Positions 1 to 7,745 of a stretch of DNA of 64,000 nt are shown here, piece after piece (position 1 is the stretch's first letter; each line of letters begins with the position of its first letter). Both the position numbers and the translations under genes were made by a program. The notes beneath the pieces were generated by a model, which saw only the letters and a program-made list of their open reading frames with translations, searched no databases and was not told where the DNA came from. The DNA lies in NCBI RefSeq assembly GCF_023195755.1, contig NZ_CP096203.1, forward strand, positions 1,426,001 through 1,490,000. The letters are read 5' to 3'. Source of the DNA: Chryseobacterium nepalense (lineage in GTDB: Bacteria > Bacteroidota > Bacteroidia > Flavobacteriales > Weeksellaceae).

Positions 1-394
1 ATTTCTGGTTTTGGTCATCAACTTCATCGGCAGAAATAAAAAGCTGCTTATTTTCTGATTCCAGAAAGGCAGTCCAGTCATCATAGCTCGAATACGGAGA
101 ATTGATAATCATCTCCCGGAATTCTTCAAATTTGTTTTTGCTTAAAGAATTTCTGTTATCGGTAAAAACCGGAAAGCTGAAATGAAGATCAAGGTGGTTG
201 AGATGTTCTACTTTTGAAGCAGCATGCTCATTTTCACTGCTTAAAATTTCTTTTGCATATGCCAAAGCCATAGGCAAGGTTCCGTACCCCTCTTTCCCTA
301 CAAAAAGCTGGGCATGACTCACTCTGTTTTCGGCAATACTTTCTCTCAGAAGTTTTTTCAGATTTTCCTGTCCGGCAATGTTCTCCCAATTCAT
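1..394 (-). CDS. holB: DNA polymerase III subunit delta' (partial, N-terminal 131 residues)
   Basis: This is the start of a gene that runs off the left edge of the window. Translation from the ATG at 394 begins MNWENIAGQENLKKLL, followed by SHAQLFVGKEGYGTLPMALA. That is the usual opening of clamp-loader delta' proteins: a short lead-in, then a degenerate Walker A region. The product would be a subunit of the DNA polymerase III clamp loader, which places the sliding clamp on DNA. The 3' part, including the zinc-binding and sensor regions, is outside the window. A TAnnTTTG promoter box ends four bases before the start codon. The call rests on N-terminal resemblance only; another AAA-type delta'/DnaX-like protein is the alternative. 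Confidence 0.8.
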   Translation of the reverse strand, partial: MNWENIAGQENLKKLLRESIAENRVSHAQLFVGKEGYGTLPMALAYAKEILSSENEHAASKVEHLNHLDLHFSFPVFTDNRNSLSKNKFEEFREMIINSPYSSYDDWTAFLESENKQLFISADEVDDQNQK

Positions 395-398
395 GGCT

Positions 399-406
399 CA
401 AAGATA
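399..406 (-). promoter_or_regulatory. -7 box TATCTTTG of holB, 4 bases before ATG
   Basis: The minus strand reads TATCTTTG, then four bases, then the ATG at 394. This matches the Bacteroidota -7 consensus TAnnTTTG and would put transcription start at or next to the start codon. No clear TTTG -33 box lies at the right distance. Confidence 0.5.
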
Positions 407-649
407 AAGAAATTTGTAATTTGTAGAATGTGAATTTTTACTTCGTAAGCGAATTTTGCGTCGCAAATCAATTGTGAATTTTTATCATGTATATATAAAT
501 AATGTACAAAAATCATAAGCAAAGCGAATTCACGATTGACCATTAACCATAATTATGTCTATTAATCGTCCTTAACAAACTTTAACCTCTTATAATTTTT
601 ACAATTCATTAATATTTAAGATATTTGCGCATTGTTTTAAAAATAAAGA

Positions 650-1948
650 ATGAAAAAAATCTTTGTACTATCATTAATATCAGTCGGATACTTCCTAAAC
701 GCGCAGAATCTGAGTAATTCACCTTATGCGACCTACGGAATCGGTGATATTAAATATGATAATACGATCGAAACTTCCTCAATGGGAGGTATATCTACAG
801 CTTTTATAAGCGATTTTACCAGTAATTTCAACTTTGCAAACCCTGCAAACAATGCTAATTTCGAGCTTACAAGTATTAAGCTGGAAGCTACCAACGAAAA
901 TAATTACTTTAAAACAGATTATAACAATACGAAGTCTACCAAACATTCTACGTATTTATCCAATATTTCCCTGGCTTTTCCATTATCTCCGAAACTGAAA
1001 ATGGGGCTTTCTTATCAGCCTTACAGTTCCAAGAGCTATGAAATTGTTCATATCGATGACATTACAGACGAAAATGGTGTAGTATACGATAAAAGAGCCA
1101 ACAGATTTAAAGGAAGCGGAACATTAAATACCGCTCAGATTGCATTAGGCTATAAAGTTAATGATAAATTTGCCGTTGGAGCGAGAGCCAACTACTATTT
1201 TGGTAACCTTTATGACCTGAATGAGCTTACTTATGCCAGCGCAGAGCTTATTAACGGTTATGAAACAAAAAACAGCATCAAAAATTTTAACTTTACGCTG
1301 GGAGCAAGCTACCAGAACCTAAATACAAGTACCGACAGAAAACTTACGATTGGTGCAACCACTACTTTTGGTAATACCAGTAACATGGCCACTGATTATG
1401 TAAACAGTACTTATTTCTATTCTGATGCCGGGCAAACTATAAAAGCCAATGAAAGTATTATTGAGAAAAGAAGTACGGATTCTAAAAATCTTATGCCATT
1501 ACAAGCCTCTTTAGGAGTAGGATACGGAGAAGAAAACAAATGGTTCTTATCCCTTCAGGGAGATTATAAAAAGGGAGAAAGCATTGCTTATTTCGGACAG
1601 TCCTTGGATCTTCAGGATTCTTACAGAATTTCTGCCGGAGGTTGGTATTTGCCGAATTACAATAACTTCAGAAGTTATTTTTCCAGAATCGTATACCGTT
1701 ACGGAGCTTTTTATGAAAAGGGAAGCTTACAGATTGCTGGACAAAATATCAATAAATTCGGGGTTTCCGGAGGAGTTCTTCTGCCATTTAAGAACAGCAG
1801 CATTACAAGGATGAGCGGTCTTGAACTGGGCCTTGAAGTCGGAAAAAGAGGAACACTTAAAAATAATCTCATCAACCAAAACTATATTAACCTGAGAGTC
1901 GGTTTTAATTTTGCAGATAAGTGGTTCAGAAAGACTCTATACAACTAA
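650..1948 (+). CDS. outer-membrane beta-barrel protein of unknown function
   Basis: A 432-residue protein with a Sec signal peptide (MKKIFVLSLISVGYFLNAQ, cleavage likely after AQ). Many alternating polar/aromatic strands follow, as in outer-membrane barrels of the PorV/FadL-like group. The N-terminal motif SPYATYGIGDI followed by SSMGGISTAF resembles the start of flavobacterial PorV-like and PorP/SprF-like proteins. It is followed after one base by lptC and then anmK, so the three genes probably form one transcript. The lptC neighbour suggests an envelope role, but its substrate cannot be read from the sequence. Confidence 0.7.
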   Translation: MKKIFVLSLISVGYFLNAQNLSNSPYATYGIGDIKYDNTIETSSMGGISTAFISDFTSNFNFANPANNANFELTSIKLEATNENNYFKTDYNNTKSTKHSTYLSNISLAFPLSPKLKMGLSYQPYSSKSYEIVHIDDITDENGVVYDKRANRFKGSGTLNTAQIALGYKVNDKFAVGARANYYFGNLYDLNELTYASAELINGYETKNSIKNFNFTLGASYQNLNTSTDRKLTIGATTTFGNTSNMATDYVNSTYFYSDAGQTIKANESIIEKRSTDSKNLMPLQASLGVGYGEENKWFLSLQGDYKKGESIAYFGQSLDLQDSYRISAGGWYLPNYNNFRSYFSRIVYRYGAFYEKGSLQIAGQNINKFGVSGGVLLPFKNSSITRMSGLELGLEVGKRGTLKNNLINQNYINLRVGFNFADKWFRKTLYN

Positions 1949-1949
1949 A

Positions 1950-2543
1950 ATGAAGTTCTTCAGAAACATATCATATAAAAAAAATATAGCATACCTTTTT
2001 AGTTGTGCTATATTTTTTATGGTAACATCCTGTGAGGAAGACCTTACCAATAACAAAGGTAAAAACAATAAAAACTTTGCTTCACAGATTATCAATAACG
2101 CCAATATTATTCAGCGGGATTCCGGTTTTGTAACGATGCGGGCCAAAGCTCCCATTATTGAAAAATATGAGCTTATCGACAGTCCTTATACCGTGGCAAG
2201 AAAAGGAGTGAATATTCTTTTTTTCGATAAAAAAAAGCCAAAAGTACCCGGAACCATAAAAGCAAAATATGCAAAATTCTACGATTACAAGCAATTTTAC
2301 GAAGCCAGAGGTGATGTAAGAATTACAACGAATGAAAATGAAAGGTTTGCCATGCAGACCGTTTTCTGGGATCAGCGAAAGAAAAGAATCTATACCCGTG
2401 ATACGGTATATGTAACGATGAAAGACGGATCAACACTGATCGGGGCACACGGAATGACCGCTAAGGATGATTTTTCCGAATATGTTTTTTACCAGAATTC
2501 GGGAGATTTTACTACCGACAAACTATCTGAAAAACAAAAATAG
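1950..2543 (+). CDS. lptC: LPS export ABC transporter periplasmic protein LptC (lipoprotein)
   Basis: I chose the ATG at 1950 (MKFFRNISYKK), one base after the preceding stop, over an in-frame start at 1911 inside the upstream gene. The 197-residue product has a lipobox ending in TSC, with the lipidated cysteine at residue 28. A beta-rich LptC/OstA-like domain follows, with segments such as AKFYDYKQFYEARGDVRITT and FWDQRKKRIYTRDTVYVTM. LptC bridges the inner-membrane LPS extractor and the periplasmic LptA filament. In Bacteroidota it is often a lipoprotein, as here. The anmK start lies 4 bases downstream. Confidence 0.85.
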   Translation: MKFFRNISYKKNIAYLFSCAIFFMVTSCEEDLTNNKGKNNKNFASQIINNANIIQRDSGFVTMRAKAPIIEKYELIDSPYTVARKGVNILFFDKKKPKVPGTIKAKYAKFYDYKQFYEARGDVRITTNENERFAMQTVFWDQRKKRIYTRDTVYVTMKDGSTLIGAHGMTAKDDFSEYVFYQNSGDFTTDKLSEKQK

Positions 2544-2547
2544 CATT

Positions 2548-3591
2548 ATGACTTTCCATGCGATAGGACTGATGTCCGGAACGAGTTTAGATGGTCTGGA
2601 TATTTGTTTTGTAAAATTTGAAAAAGTTCATTCATGGAGTTTCGAAATTATAAAAGCTGAAACGGTTTCTTATTCTGAAAATCTTTACAATGACTTAAAG
2701 CATGCGATAGATCTTTCCGCAGAAAAACTGCTGGAATTGAACTCTGCATACGGATTTTTTTTAGGAAAAACCGTAAAAAGCTTTATTGAAAAGCATGGGC
2801 TTAAAAACATAGATCTTATCGCTTCTCACGGCCACACGGTTTACCATCAGCCTCAAAAAAAATTTACCCTTCAGATCGGTGACGGCCGTGCTATCAGGCT
2901 GGAAACAGGTATTCCTGTTGTTTATGATTTCCGGAGCCAGGATGTTTTAATGGGTGGTAACGGAGCTCCATTGGTGCCAATTGGTGACAAACTTCTTTTT
3001 TCTGAATATCATGCATGCCTTAATCTCGGAGGTTTTTCCAATATTTCATTACAGTCTGAAGGCAGGAGAATTGCTTTTGATATTGCCCCAGTAAATATTG
3101 TTCTCAATAAACTGGCTCAATATTTAGGTAAAGATTTTGATGAAAACGGAGATTTGGCAAAAAAAGGAACTATTCATGCAAGCCTTCTTTCATCATTAAA
3201 TTCATTAGAATTTTACCATCAGCCCCATCCTAAATCTTTAGGAATTGAATGGTGTAATGAAAATATATTTCCATTATTTGAAAACGTGGACCATATTGAT
3301 GCTATAGCGACATTTACCGAACATACTGCTCACCAGATTGCAAAGGTGATTAATAAAAATCATCTTAAAAATGTCCTTTTTACAGGCGGTGGAACGTACA
3401 ATCACTATTTAATTGAAAAAATCCGGGATAAAACACAGGCTGAAATTATCATTCCTGAAAAAGAAATTATCGATTATAAAGAAGCCCTGATTTTTGCTTT
3501 GATGGGAATTTTAAGGTTGAATAATGAAATTAACGTACTTGCTTCCGCAACGGGAAGCCCGAATGATCACAGTTCCGGAATTATTGCATAA
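2548..3591 (+). CDS. anmK: anhydro-N-acetylmuramic acid kinase
   Basis: The ATG at 2548 gives MTFHAIGLMSGTSLDGLD, the canonical AnmK N-terminus; the frame stays open further upstream, but that region overlaps lptC. The 347-residue enzyme phosphorylates and opens 1,6-anhydroMurNAc, a product of peptidoglycan turnover, to MurNAc-6-phosphate. Visible signatures are the phosphate-binding MSGTSLDG at the N-terminus, ASHGHTVYHQP near residue 95, the middle motif NLGGFSNIS and the C-terminal FTGGGTYNHYL. It is the last gene of the lptC operon and ends in a hairpin shared with the convergent downstream gene. Confidence 0.95.
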   Translation: MTFHAIGLMSGTSLDGLDICFVKFEKVHSWSFEIIKAETVSYSENLYNDLKHAIDLSAEKLLELNSAYGFFLGKTVKSFIEKHGLKNIDLIASHGHTVYHQPQKKFTLQIGDGRAIRLETGIPVVYDFRSQDVLMGGNGAPLVPIGDKLLFSEYHACLNLGGFSNISLQSEGRRIAFDIAPVNIVLNKLAQYLGKDFDENGDLAKKGTIHASLLSSLNSLEFYHQPHPKSLGIEWCNENIFPLFENVDHIDAIATFTEHTAHQIAKVINKNHLKNVLFTGGGTYNHYLIEKIRDKTQAEIIIPEKEIIDYKEALIFALMGILRLNNEINVLASATGSPNDHSSGIIA

Positions 3592-3596
3592 AAAAA

Positions 3597-3612
3597 CCTC
3601 CGTTTGCGGAGG
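3597..3612. terminator. bidirectional hairpin between anmK and the SRPBCC gene
   Basis: CCTCCG / CGGAGG stem with a TTTG loop. Six A residues precede it, so on the minus strand it has a T tract and fits an intrinsic terminator for the gene ending at 3618. It also lies just after the anmK stop. Confidence 0.7.
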
Positions 3613-3617
3613 TACTG

Positions 3618-4007
3618 TTATTTATAAGCTTCGATCTTATCGGTAAGGGTGTTGATAAAGTTCTGAAGAGGTTTTTCCACCATCATTTTAATAAACGGAT
3701 TAAACTTTCCTTCAAACAACATCTGTACTTCTGTCTGGTTTTCATTAACAGGATTCAAAGCTGCTGTCAGTGAAAAATCAAGACTGGAGCTTGCCGATTT
3801 CAAGACTGCTTTATCACTGGTGACTTCATCTATTTTAAGAGCAATTTCCGGCATGCCCTGCAGCCCGAATTTAAATCCGTCTTCTCTCGTTTCAAACTTC
3901 TGTAAACCATCCGGCATGAAATCTTTGTAATTTTCAGGAGATTTCAGGATTTCTACCAGGTCTTTAGATGATTTATTCACAATAATCTTTCGTCCTTCTA
4001 AATTCAT
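3618..4007 (-). CDS. SRPBCC-family small protein (polyketide cyclase/START fold)
   Basis: A 129-residue soluble protein starting MNLEGRKIIVNKSSKDLVE. The pattern fits the SRPBCC (START/Bet v1-like) fold: an N-terminal strand, a helix with YKDFMPDGLQKFE, several strands, and a C-terminal amphipathic helix (MMVEKPLQNFINTLTDKIEAY). These proteins bind hydrophobic ligands; no ligand can be assigned here. A TATATTTG promoter box lies 32 bases upstream on the minus strand and overlaps the start of the divergent Nudix gene. Confidence 0.75.
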   Translation of the reverse strand: MNLEGRKIIVNKSSKDLVEILKSPENYKDFMPDGLQKFETREDGFKFGLQGMPEIALKIDEVTSDKAVLKSASSSLDFSLTAALNPVNENQTEVQMLFEGKFNPFIKMMVEKPLQNFINTLTDKIEAYK

Positions 4008-4011
4008 TTTT

Positions 4012-4019
4012 TATTTTTG
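4012..4019 (+). promoter_or_regulatory. -7 box TATTTTTG of the Nudix gene
   Basis: Exact TAnnTTTG match 27 bases upstream of the Nudix ATG at 4047. The divergent box of the neighbouring gene is at 4040-4047, so the two promoters overlap back to back. Confidence 0.45.
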
Positions 4020-4039
4020 TATTAAATTCTTAATTCTTA

Positions 4040-4047
4040 CAAATATA
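4040..4047 (-). promoter_or_regulatory. -7 box TATATTTG of the SRPBCC gene
   Basis: On the minus strand this reads TATATTTG, 32 bases before the ATG at 4007. It matches the Bacteroidota -7 consensus and overlaps the first base of the Nudix start codon. Confidence 0.45.
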
Positions 4048-4658
4048 TGTATAAAGTTTTTGTGAACGAAAAAAAATTACTGTTGTCTAAGCAATCTGAA
4101 AACTTAGAAAAAACGCTTGGATACGAAAACGTCACAAGCCTGGAGATCGCTCTTGATCTTCTTGAAAATACATCTGTAAAGGAATTAAACGTTTTCGGGG
4201 AAAATATCGATGAGATCTGGTCAGAATTTCAGAAACTTTTCAGGATAATAGAAGCTGCAGGCGGTATTGTGAGTAATCCTGAAGGAGATATCCTTTTTAT
4301 CAAAAGACTTGGAAAATGGGATCTGCCGAAGGGAAAAATGGAAAAGGGAGAATCCCGTGAAGAATCTGCGGTAAGGGAAATTGAAGAAGAAACAGGATTG
4401 CAGAATGTGGAACTGCTAAGCTTCATCAACACTACTTATCATATTTATATTGAAAGAAACGGTGATAAAGTACTGAAATGCACGCATTGGTTTGAAATGA
4501 ACTTTGATGGTGAAGATACTTCAAAACCTCAGATTGAAGAAGGCATTACTGAAGTTGCCTGGAAAAATACCCTCCAGATCGAAGAAGAAGTTTTCCCAAG
4601 CACATTTAAAAATATCAGACTTATTATCAGAGAATTTTGGAATACAAAGATTAAATAA
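4047..4658 (+). CDS. Nudix hydrolase
   Basis: A 203-residue protein with a complete Nudix box at about residues 96-118 (G-x5-E-x7-REIEEETGL, fitting GX5EX7REUXEEXGU). The box is preceded by KRLGKWDLPKG, typical of the fold. About 70 N-terminal residues form a separate alpha/beta extension. Members hydrolyse nucleoside diphosphates linked to another moiety; the N-terminal extension and the absence of a specificity motif leave the substrate open. The 3' end overlaps the convergent murF by 8 bases. Confidence 0.9.
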   Translation: MYKVFVNEKKLLLSKQSENLEKTLGYENVTSLEIALDLLENTSVKELNVFGENIDEIWSEFQKLFRIIEAAGGIVSNPEGDILFIKRLGKWDLPKGKMEKGESREESAVREIEEETGLQNVELLSFINTTYHIYIERNGDKVLKCTHWFEMNFDGEDTSKPQIEEGITEVAWKNTLQIEEEVFPSTFKNIRLIIREFWNTKIK

Positions 4659-5922
4659 ACTCTATTGCTTTTTCCAGAGCGATACCTCTTGAGCCTTTCA
4701 GTAAAATATTTTTCGAGGTAATTATATTCTTTTTCAGGTATTCCGTTAAAGATGATGTTTCTTCAAAACTTAATGGCGAATGATTGACCGTTCTGAAAAT
4801 TTTGCCTACCGTGATGATTTCATCAAATCCCAGATCCTGGGCAAGTTTCAAAATTGCCAGATGTTCTCTTTCACTTTCGTCTCCCAGCTCAAGCATATCC
4901 CCTATGATGATTGTTTTTGAGCCTTCGAAAGTAATAAAGTTTTTAAGGGAAGCAGCCATCGAACTCGGATTAGCATTATAAGTATCTAAAACCAGAGTTT
5001 TATTTCCTTTTTCAACAACCTGAGAACGCATATTGGTAGGAGTATAATTTTCAATAGCATGAATGACTTTATCAAAGTCAATTCCAAAATAAAGCCCCAG
5101 ACTTGCCGCTGCACATAAATTGGTAAAATTATATTCCCCCGTAAGTTTTGAAACAGCTTTTTGGTTTTTATATATTAAACCTACAAAATTCTGTTCTGAA
5201 ACCAATTCAAACTGATAATCCGATTCTGCATTTCCGAATGTAATTTTTCCTGAATACTCTTTTGTTTTCTCAACCTGGATGGGATCATTATCATTCACAA
5301 GAATTGTTTTGCAGTTATTTTTAAGATAGTCGTATAGTTCAGATTTCCCTTTAATTACACCCTCAACTCCTCCGAATCCTTCCAGATGTGCCTTCCCGAA
5401 ATTGGTAATATACCCGAAATCAGGCATTGAGATTGTACATAAAAAATCAATCTCTTTCTGATGATTGGCTCCCATTTCTACTACCGCCATTTTATGCTCA
5501 GGTTTAATTGAAAGAATGGTTAAAGGAACGCCAATATGATTGTTTAAATTTCCACGGGTATACTGCACGTTGAATTTTTCGGAAAGTACGGCATGGATAA
5601 TTTCTTTTGTTGTGGTCTTCCCATTGCTTCCCGTTAACCCGATTACAGGAATCTGAAGTTTTTTTCTATGGTATCTTGCAAGCTCCTGTAAAAACTCTAA
5701 GGTTGAAGGAACATAAAAGATATTCTTTTCAGGGTTTTCGTAATCCTGCCGCTCTACAATAACAGCCAATGCCCCTTTGTTGACGGCCTCTTCGGCTAAT
5801 GTGGCTGCATTGAAATTTTCTCCCGAAAAGGCAAAGAAAATATCATTTTTTTCAATTTTTCTGCTGTCGATTACAACATGTGCAGCTTTTAAAAACAAAG
5901 GATAAAACTGTTCTGTATTCAT
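4651..5922 (-). CDS. murF: UDP-N-acetylmuramoyl-tripeptide--D-alanyl-D-alanine ligase
   Basis: The 423-residue MurF adds the D-Ala-D-Ala dipeptide to the UDP-MurNAc-tripeptide in the cytoplasm, the last soluble step of peptidoglycan precursor synthesis. The ATP-binding loop GLTGSNGKTTTKE is near residue 94, followed by TRGNLNNHIGVPLT and VVEMGANHQKEID. The C-terminal Mur ligase domain contains LDTYNANPSSM and IIGDMLELG. The length is a little short of the usual 430-450. The gene lies directly downstream of gldJ, a common arrangement in Flavobacteria. A gldJ terminator sits between them, and murF has its own promoter box four bases before its ATG. Confidence 0.96.
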   Translation of the reverse strand: MNTEQFYPLFLKAAHVVIDSRKIEKNDIFFAFSGENFNAATLAEEAVNKGALAVIVERQDYENPEKNIFYVPSTLEFLQELARYHRKKLQIPVIGLTGSNGKTTTKEIIHAVLSEKFNVQYTRGNLNNHIGVPLTILSIKPEHKMAVVEMGANHQKEIDFLCTISMPDFGYITNFGKAHLEGFGGVEGVIKGKSELYDYLKNNCKTILVNDNDPIQVEKTKEYSGKITFGNAESDYQFELVSEQNFVGLIYKNQKAVSKLTGEYNFTNLCAAASLGLYFGIDFDKVIHAIENYTPTNMRSQVVEKGNKTLVLDTYNANPSSMAASLKNFITFEGSKTIIIGDMLELGDESEREHLAILKLAQDLGFDEIITVGKIFRTVNHSPLSFEETSSLTEYLKKNIITSKNILLKGSRGIALEKAIEFI

Positions 5923-5926
5923 GGTT

Positions 5927-5934
5927 CAAAAATA
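5927..5934 (-). promoter_or_regulatory. -7 box TATTTTTG of murF, 4 bases before ATG
   Basis: The minus strand reads TATTTTTG, four bases, then the murF ATG at 5922. The box overlaps the T tract of the gldJ terminator, so the end of one transcript and the start of the next share bases. It predicts a leaderless murF mRNA. Confidence 0.5.
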
Positions 5935-5938
5935 AAAA

Positions 5939-5960
5939 ACCTTCCAGAATTCCGGAAGGT
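5939..5960 (-). terminator. intrinsic terminator of gldJ
   Basis: ACCTTCC / GGAAGGT stem with an 8-base loop, which can extend through one mismatch into GAATTC. On the minus strand a T-rich run follows. It lies between the gldJ stop (5986) and the murF start. Confidence 0.8.
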
Positions 5961-5985
5961 TTTTTGAAAATTATTTTGATAAATA

Positions 5986-7581
5986 TTATCTTCTTGTTCT
6001 ACTCTTATCGTTTGCTCTTGCATCCTGAGCAACACGGAATCCAATCCATCCGTATGCTTTGTTTTGATCTTTATATCTTCTTTGTCCCGGATCCAACCAG
6101 TATGCTGTATCCTGCCAAGAACCACCTTTTACAACTCTGACATCATTTGAAACTCCAGAAGTTCTTTCTTTTCTGTCTTTCTGTAATACTACTCTACCGT
6201 TCCCATCTACAATAAATCTTGATTTAGGAGAGTTGTACATATCGTATGTTGAAGCAGAATCAGAAGCATTTCTGTAGTCTAAAGAAGACATTCTGTCGCC
6301 ATCTCTGTAGTTTCTGTAATCAGCAATCGTTTCTCTTTCAAAATGACCCGGAAGGTTTTTGTAAACCAATCTTCCGTCTGCCAAAGTATCATACTTGATG
6401 CTGTTTTCATCTACCATCTTGTAAGTACCGTCTCCGTTTCTTACAATAGCCTGAGGCATATTTCCTCTGTAATAGTTGAAGTCGCTGAAGTCTTCGTCAA
6501 TAATTGGTCTGTATACATCTGCTGTCCATTCTGCAACGTTTCCGTACATACCATAGATCCCTAAATCATTGGAAGGGAATTGTCTAACATCAGAAGTCTG
6601 TGCAGAGCCGTCGTTTTTCCAACCTGCGATACCGGAGTAATCACCAGCACCCATTTTGAAGTTTTCAAGGAACATACCTCTTTCTCTTCCTTTGGTACCT
6701 CTTAGTTTTTCAATCTGAGGTGTTTTACCCATGTATTGGTTATACTCTCTGTTTTTAGCCATTCCCAAAGCTGCATATTCCCATTCTACTTCTGTAGGAA
6801 GTCTGAATTTTGTTACCATCGCAGCGTTCGGAGCTCTGTTGGCAGCAAGCAATCTTTGGTTTGTTGTTTTCAAACCTGTTTTCTGCTGCATTCTTTTTTC
6901 GTTGATATAGCCCTGCATTTCAGGATCATTCGATTTGAATTTATCCATATTGAATGCAGTTCCGCCTTGGTTATTAGATTCGTTGATATACAAATCTTTT
7001 GCGATAATACCTGCCTGCATCAAAGCTTTTTCATTAGCTCTGTCTGACAACCATTCACAATATCTGTTTGCCTGAGTCCAAGATACTCCCACTACAGGAT
7101 AGTAATCAAACTCCGGAGAACGGAAATACGTCTCGTTGTAATCATTTCTAGATAATTTGTTGTCCCACAATAAGGTATCCGGCAAAGCACCGTTGTAGAT
7201 TTCCTTAAAGCTTGGATCGCTTGGAGGGAATACATACTTCAACCATGTAAGGTATTCGCGGTATTCGTAGTTAGTAATTTCAGTTTCCCCGATAAAGAAG
7301 GAACTTACCTGCATTCTGCGCGGTGAGTTATTCCAATCGTGCATAACATCATCTTTCACTAATCCCATTGTAAAAGTTCCACCTTCTACATATACCATTC
7401 CCGGCCAACCCTTTTGTTTTTGTTGCTTTCCTGCAAAAAACCAACCTTGTTTCTCGTTTGGTTTCCAACCTGTTTTGCTGACAAATTTTTTAGTACCGCC
7501 GCCATTATTAGATCCTCCGCAACTGGTTAATGCAAGTGTAGAACTTAATGCTATTAATGAAAACAACTTTAGTTTTTTCAT
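5986..7581 (-). CDS. gldJ: gliding motility lipoprotein GldJ
   Basis: I chose the ATG at 7581 (MKKLKLFSLIALSS), which gives 531 residues and a lipobox LALTSC with the lipidated Cys at residue 21. An open in-frame extension 90 bases upstream lacks signal-peptide logic. The rest is an FGE-sulfatase (formylglycine-generating-enzyme-like) domain, with YVEGGTFTMG near the start, LPTEVEWEYAALG in the middle, YGMYGNVAEWTAD, and VVKGGSWQD...GFRVAQDA at the end. GldJ is needed for gliding and for stability of the type IX secretion motor/ring in F. johnsoniae; it is not thought to be a catalytic FGE. It is divergent from porU and upstream of murF. Confidence 0.93.
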   Translation of the reverse strand: MKKLKLFSLIALSSTLALTSCGGSNNGGGTKKFVSKTGWKPNEKQGWFFAGKQQKQKGWPGMVYVEGGTFTMGLVKDDVMHDWNNSPRRMQVSSFFIGETEITNYEYREYLTWLKYVFPPSDPSFKEIYNGALPDTLLWDNKLSRNDYNETYFRSPEFDYYPVVGVSWTQANRYCEWLSDRANEKALMQAGIIAKDLYINESNNQGGTAFNMDKFKSNDPEMQGYINEKRMQQKTGLKTTNQRLLAANRAPNAAMVTKFRLPTEVEWEYAALGMAKNREYNQYMGKTPQIEKLRGTKGRERGMFLENFKMGAGDYSGIAGWKNDGSAQTSDVRQFPSNDLGIYGMYGNVAEWTADVYRPIIDEDFSDFNYYRGNMPQAIVRNGDGTYKMVDENSIKYDTLADGRLVYKNLPGHFERETIADYRNYRDGDRMSSLDYRNASDSASTYDMYNSPKSRFIVDGNGRVVLQKDRKERTSGVSNDVRVVKGGSWQDTAYWLDPGQRRYKDQNKAYGWIGFRVAQDARANDKSRTRR

Positions 7582-7745
7582 AGTCGATATAAATATTTTC
7601 AAAGTACAAAGAAAAAATAAATTATTCAATAAATCAAGTAAAGAGTTGATTTTTTTGAAAAACGTTAACAAATTAATTTTATTGTATCACAATTTAATTA
7701 TAAAATTTTCATTTATTTTGTAATTCAGAAATTTCAACAATAAAC

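Noticed and set aside
395..649. Short direct repeats (GTGAATTTTTA twice) and a TTTGCGTCGCAAA palindrome in the holB upstream region
   Set aside because: Too short and AT-rich to call a defined element; noted only as typical intergenic sequence for this group.
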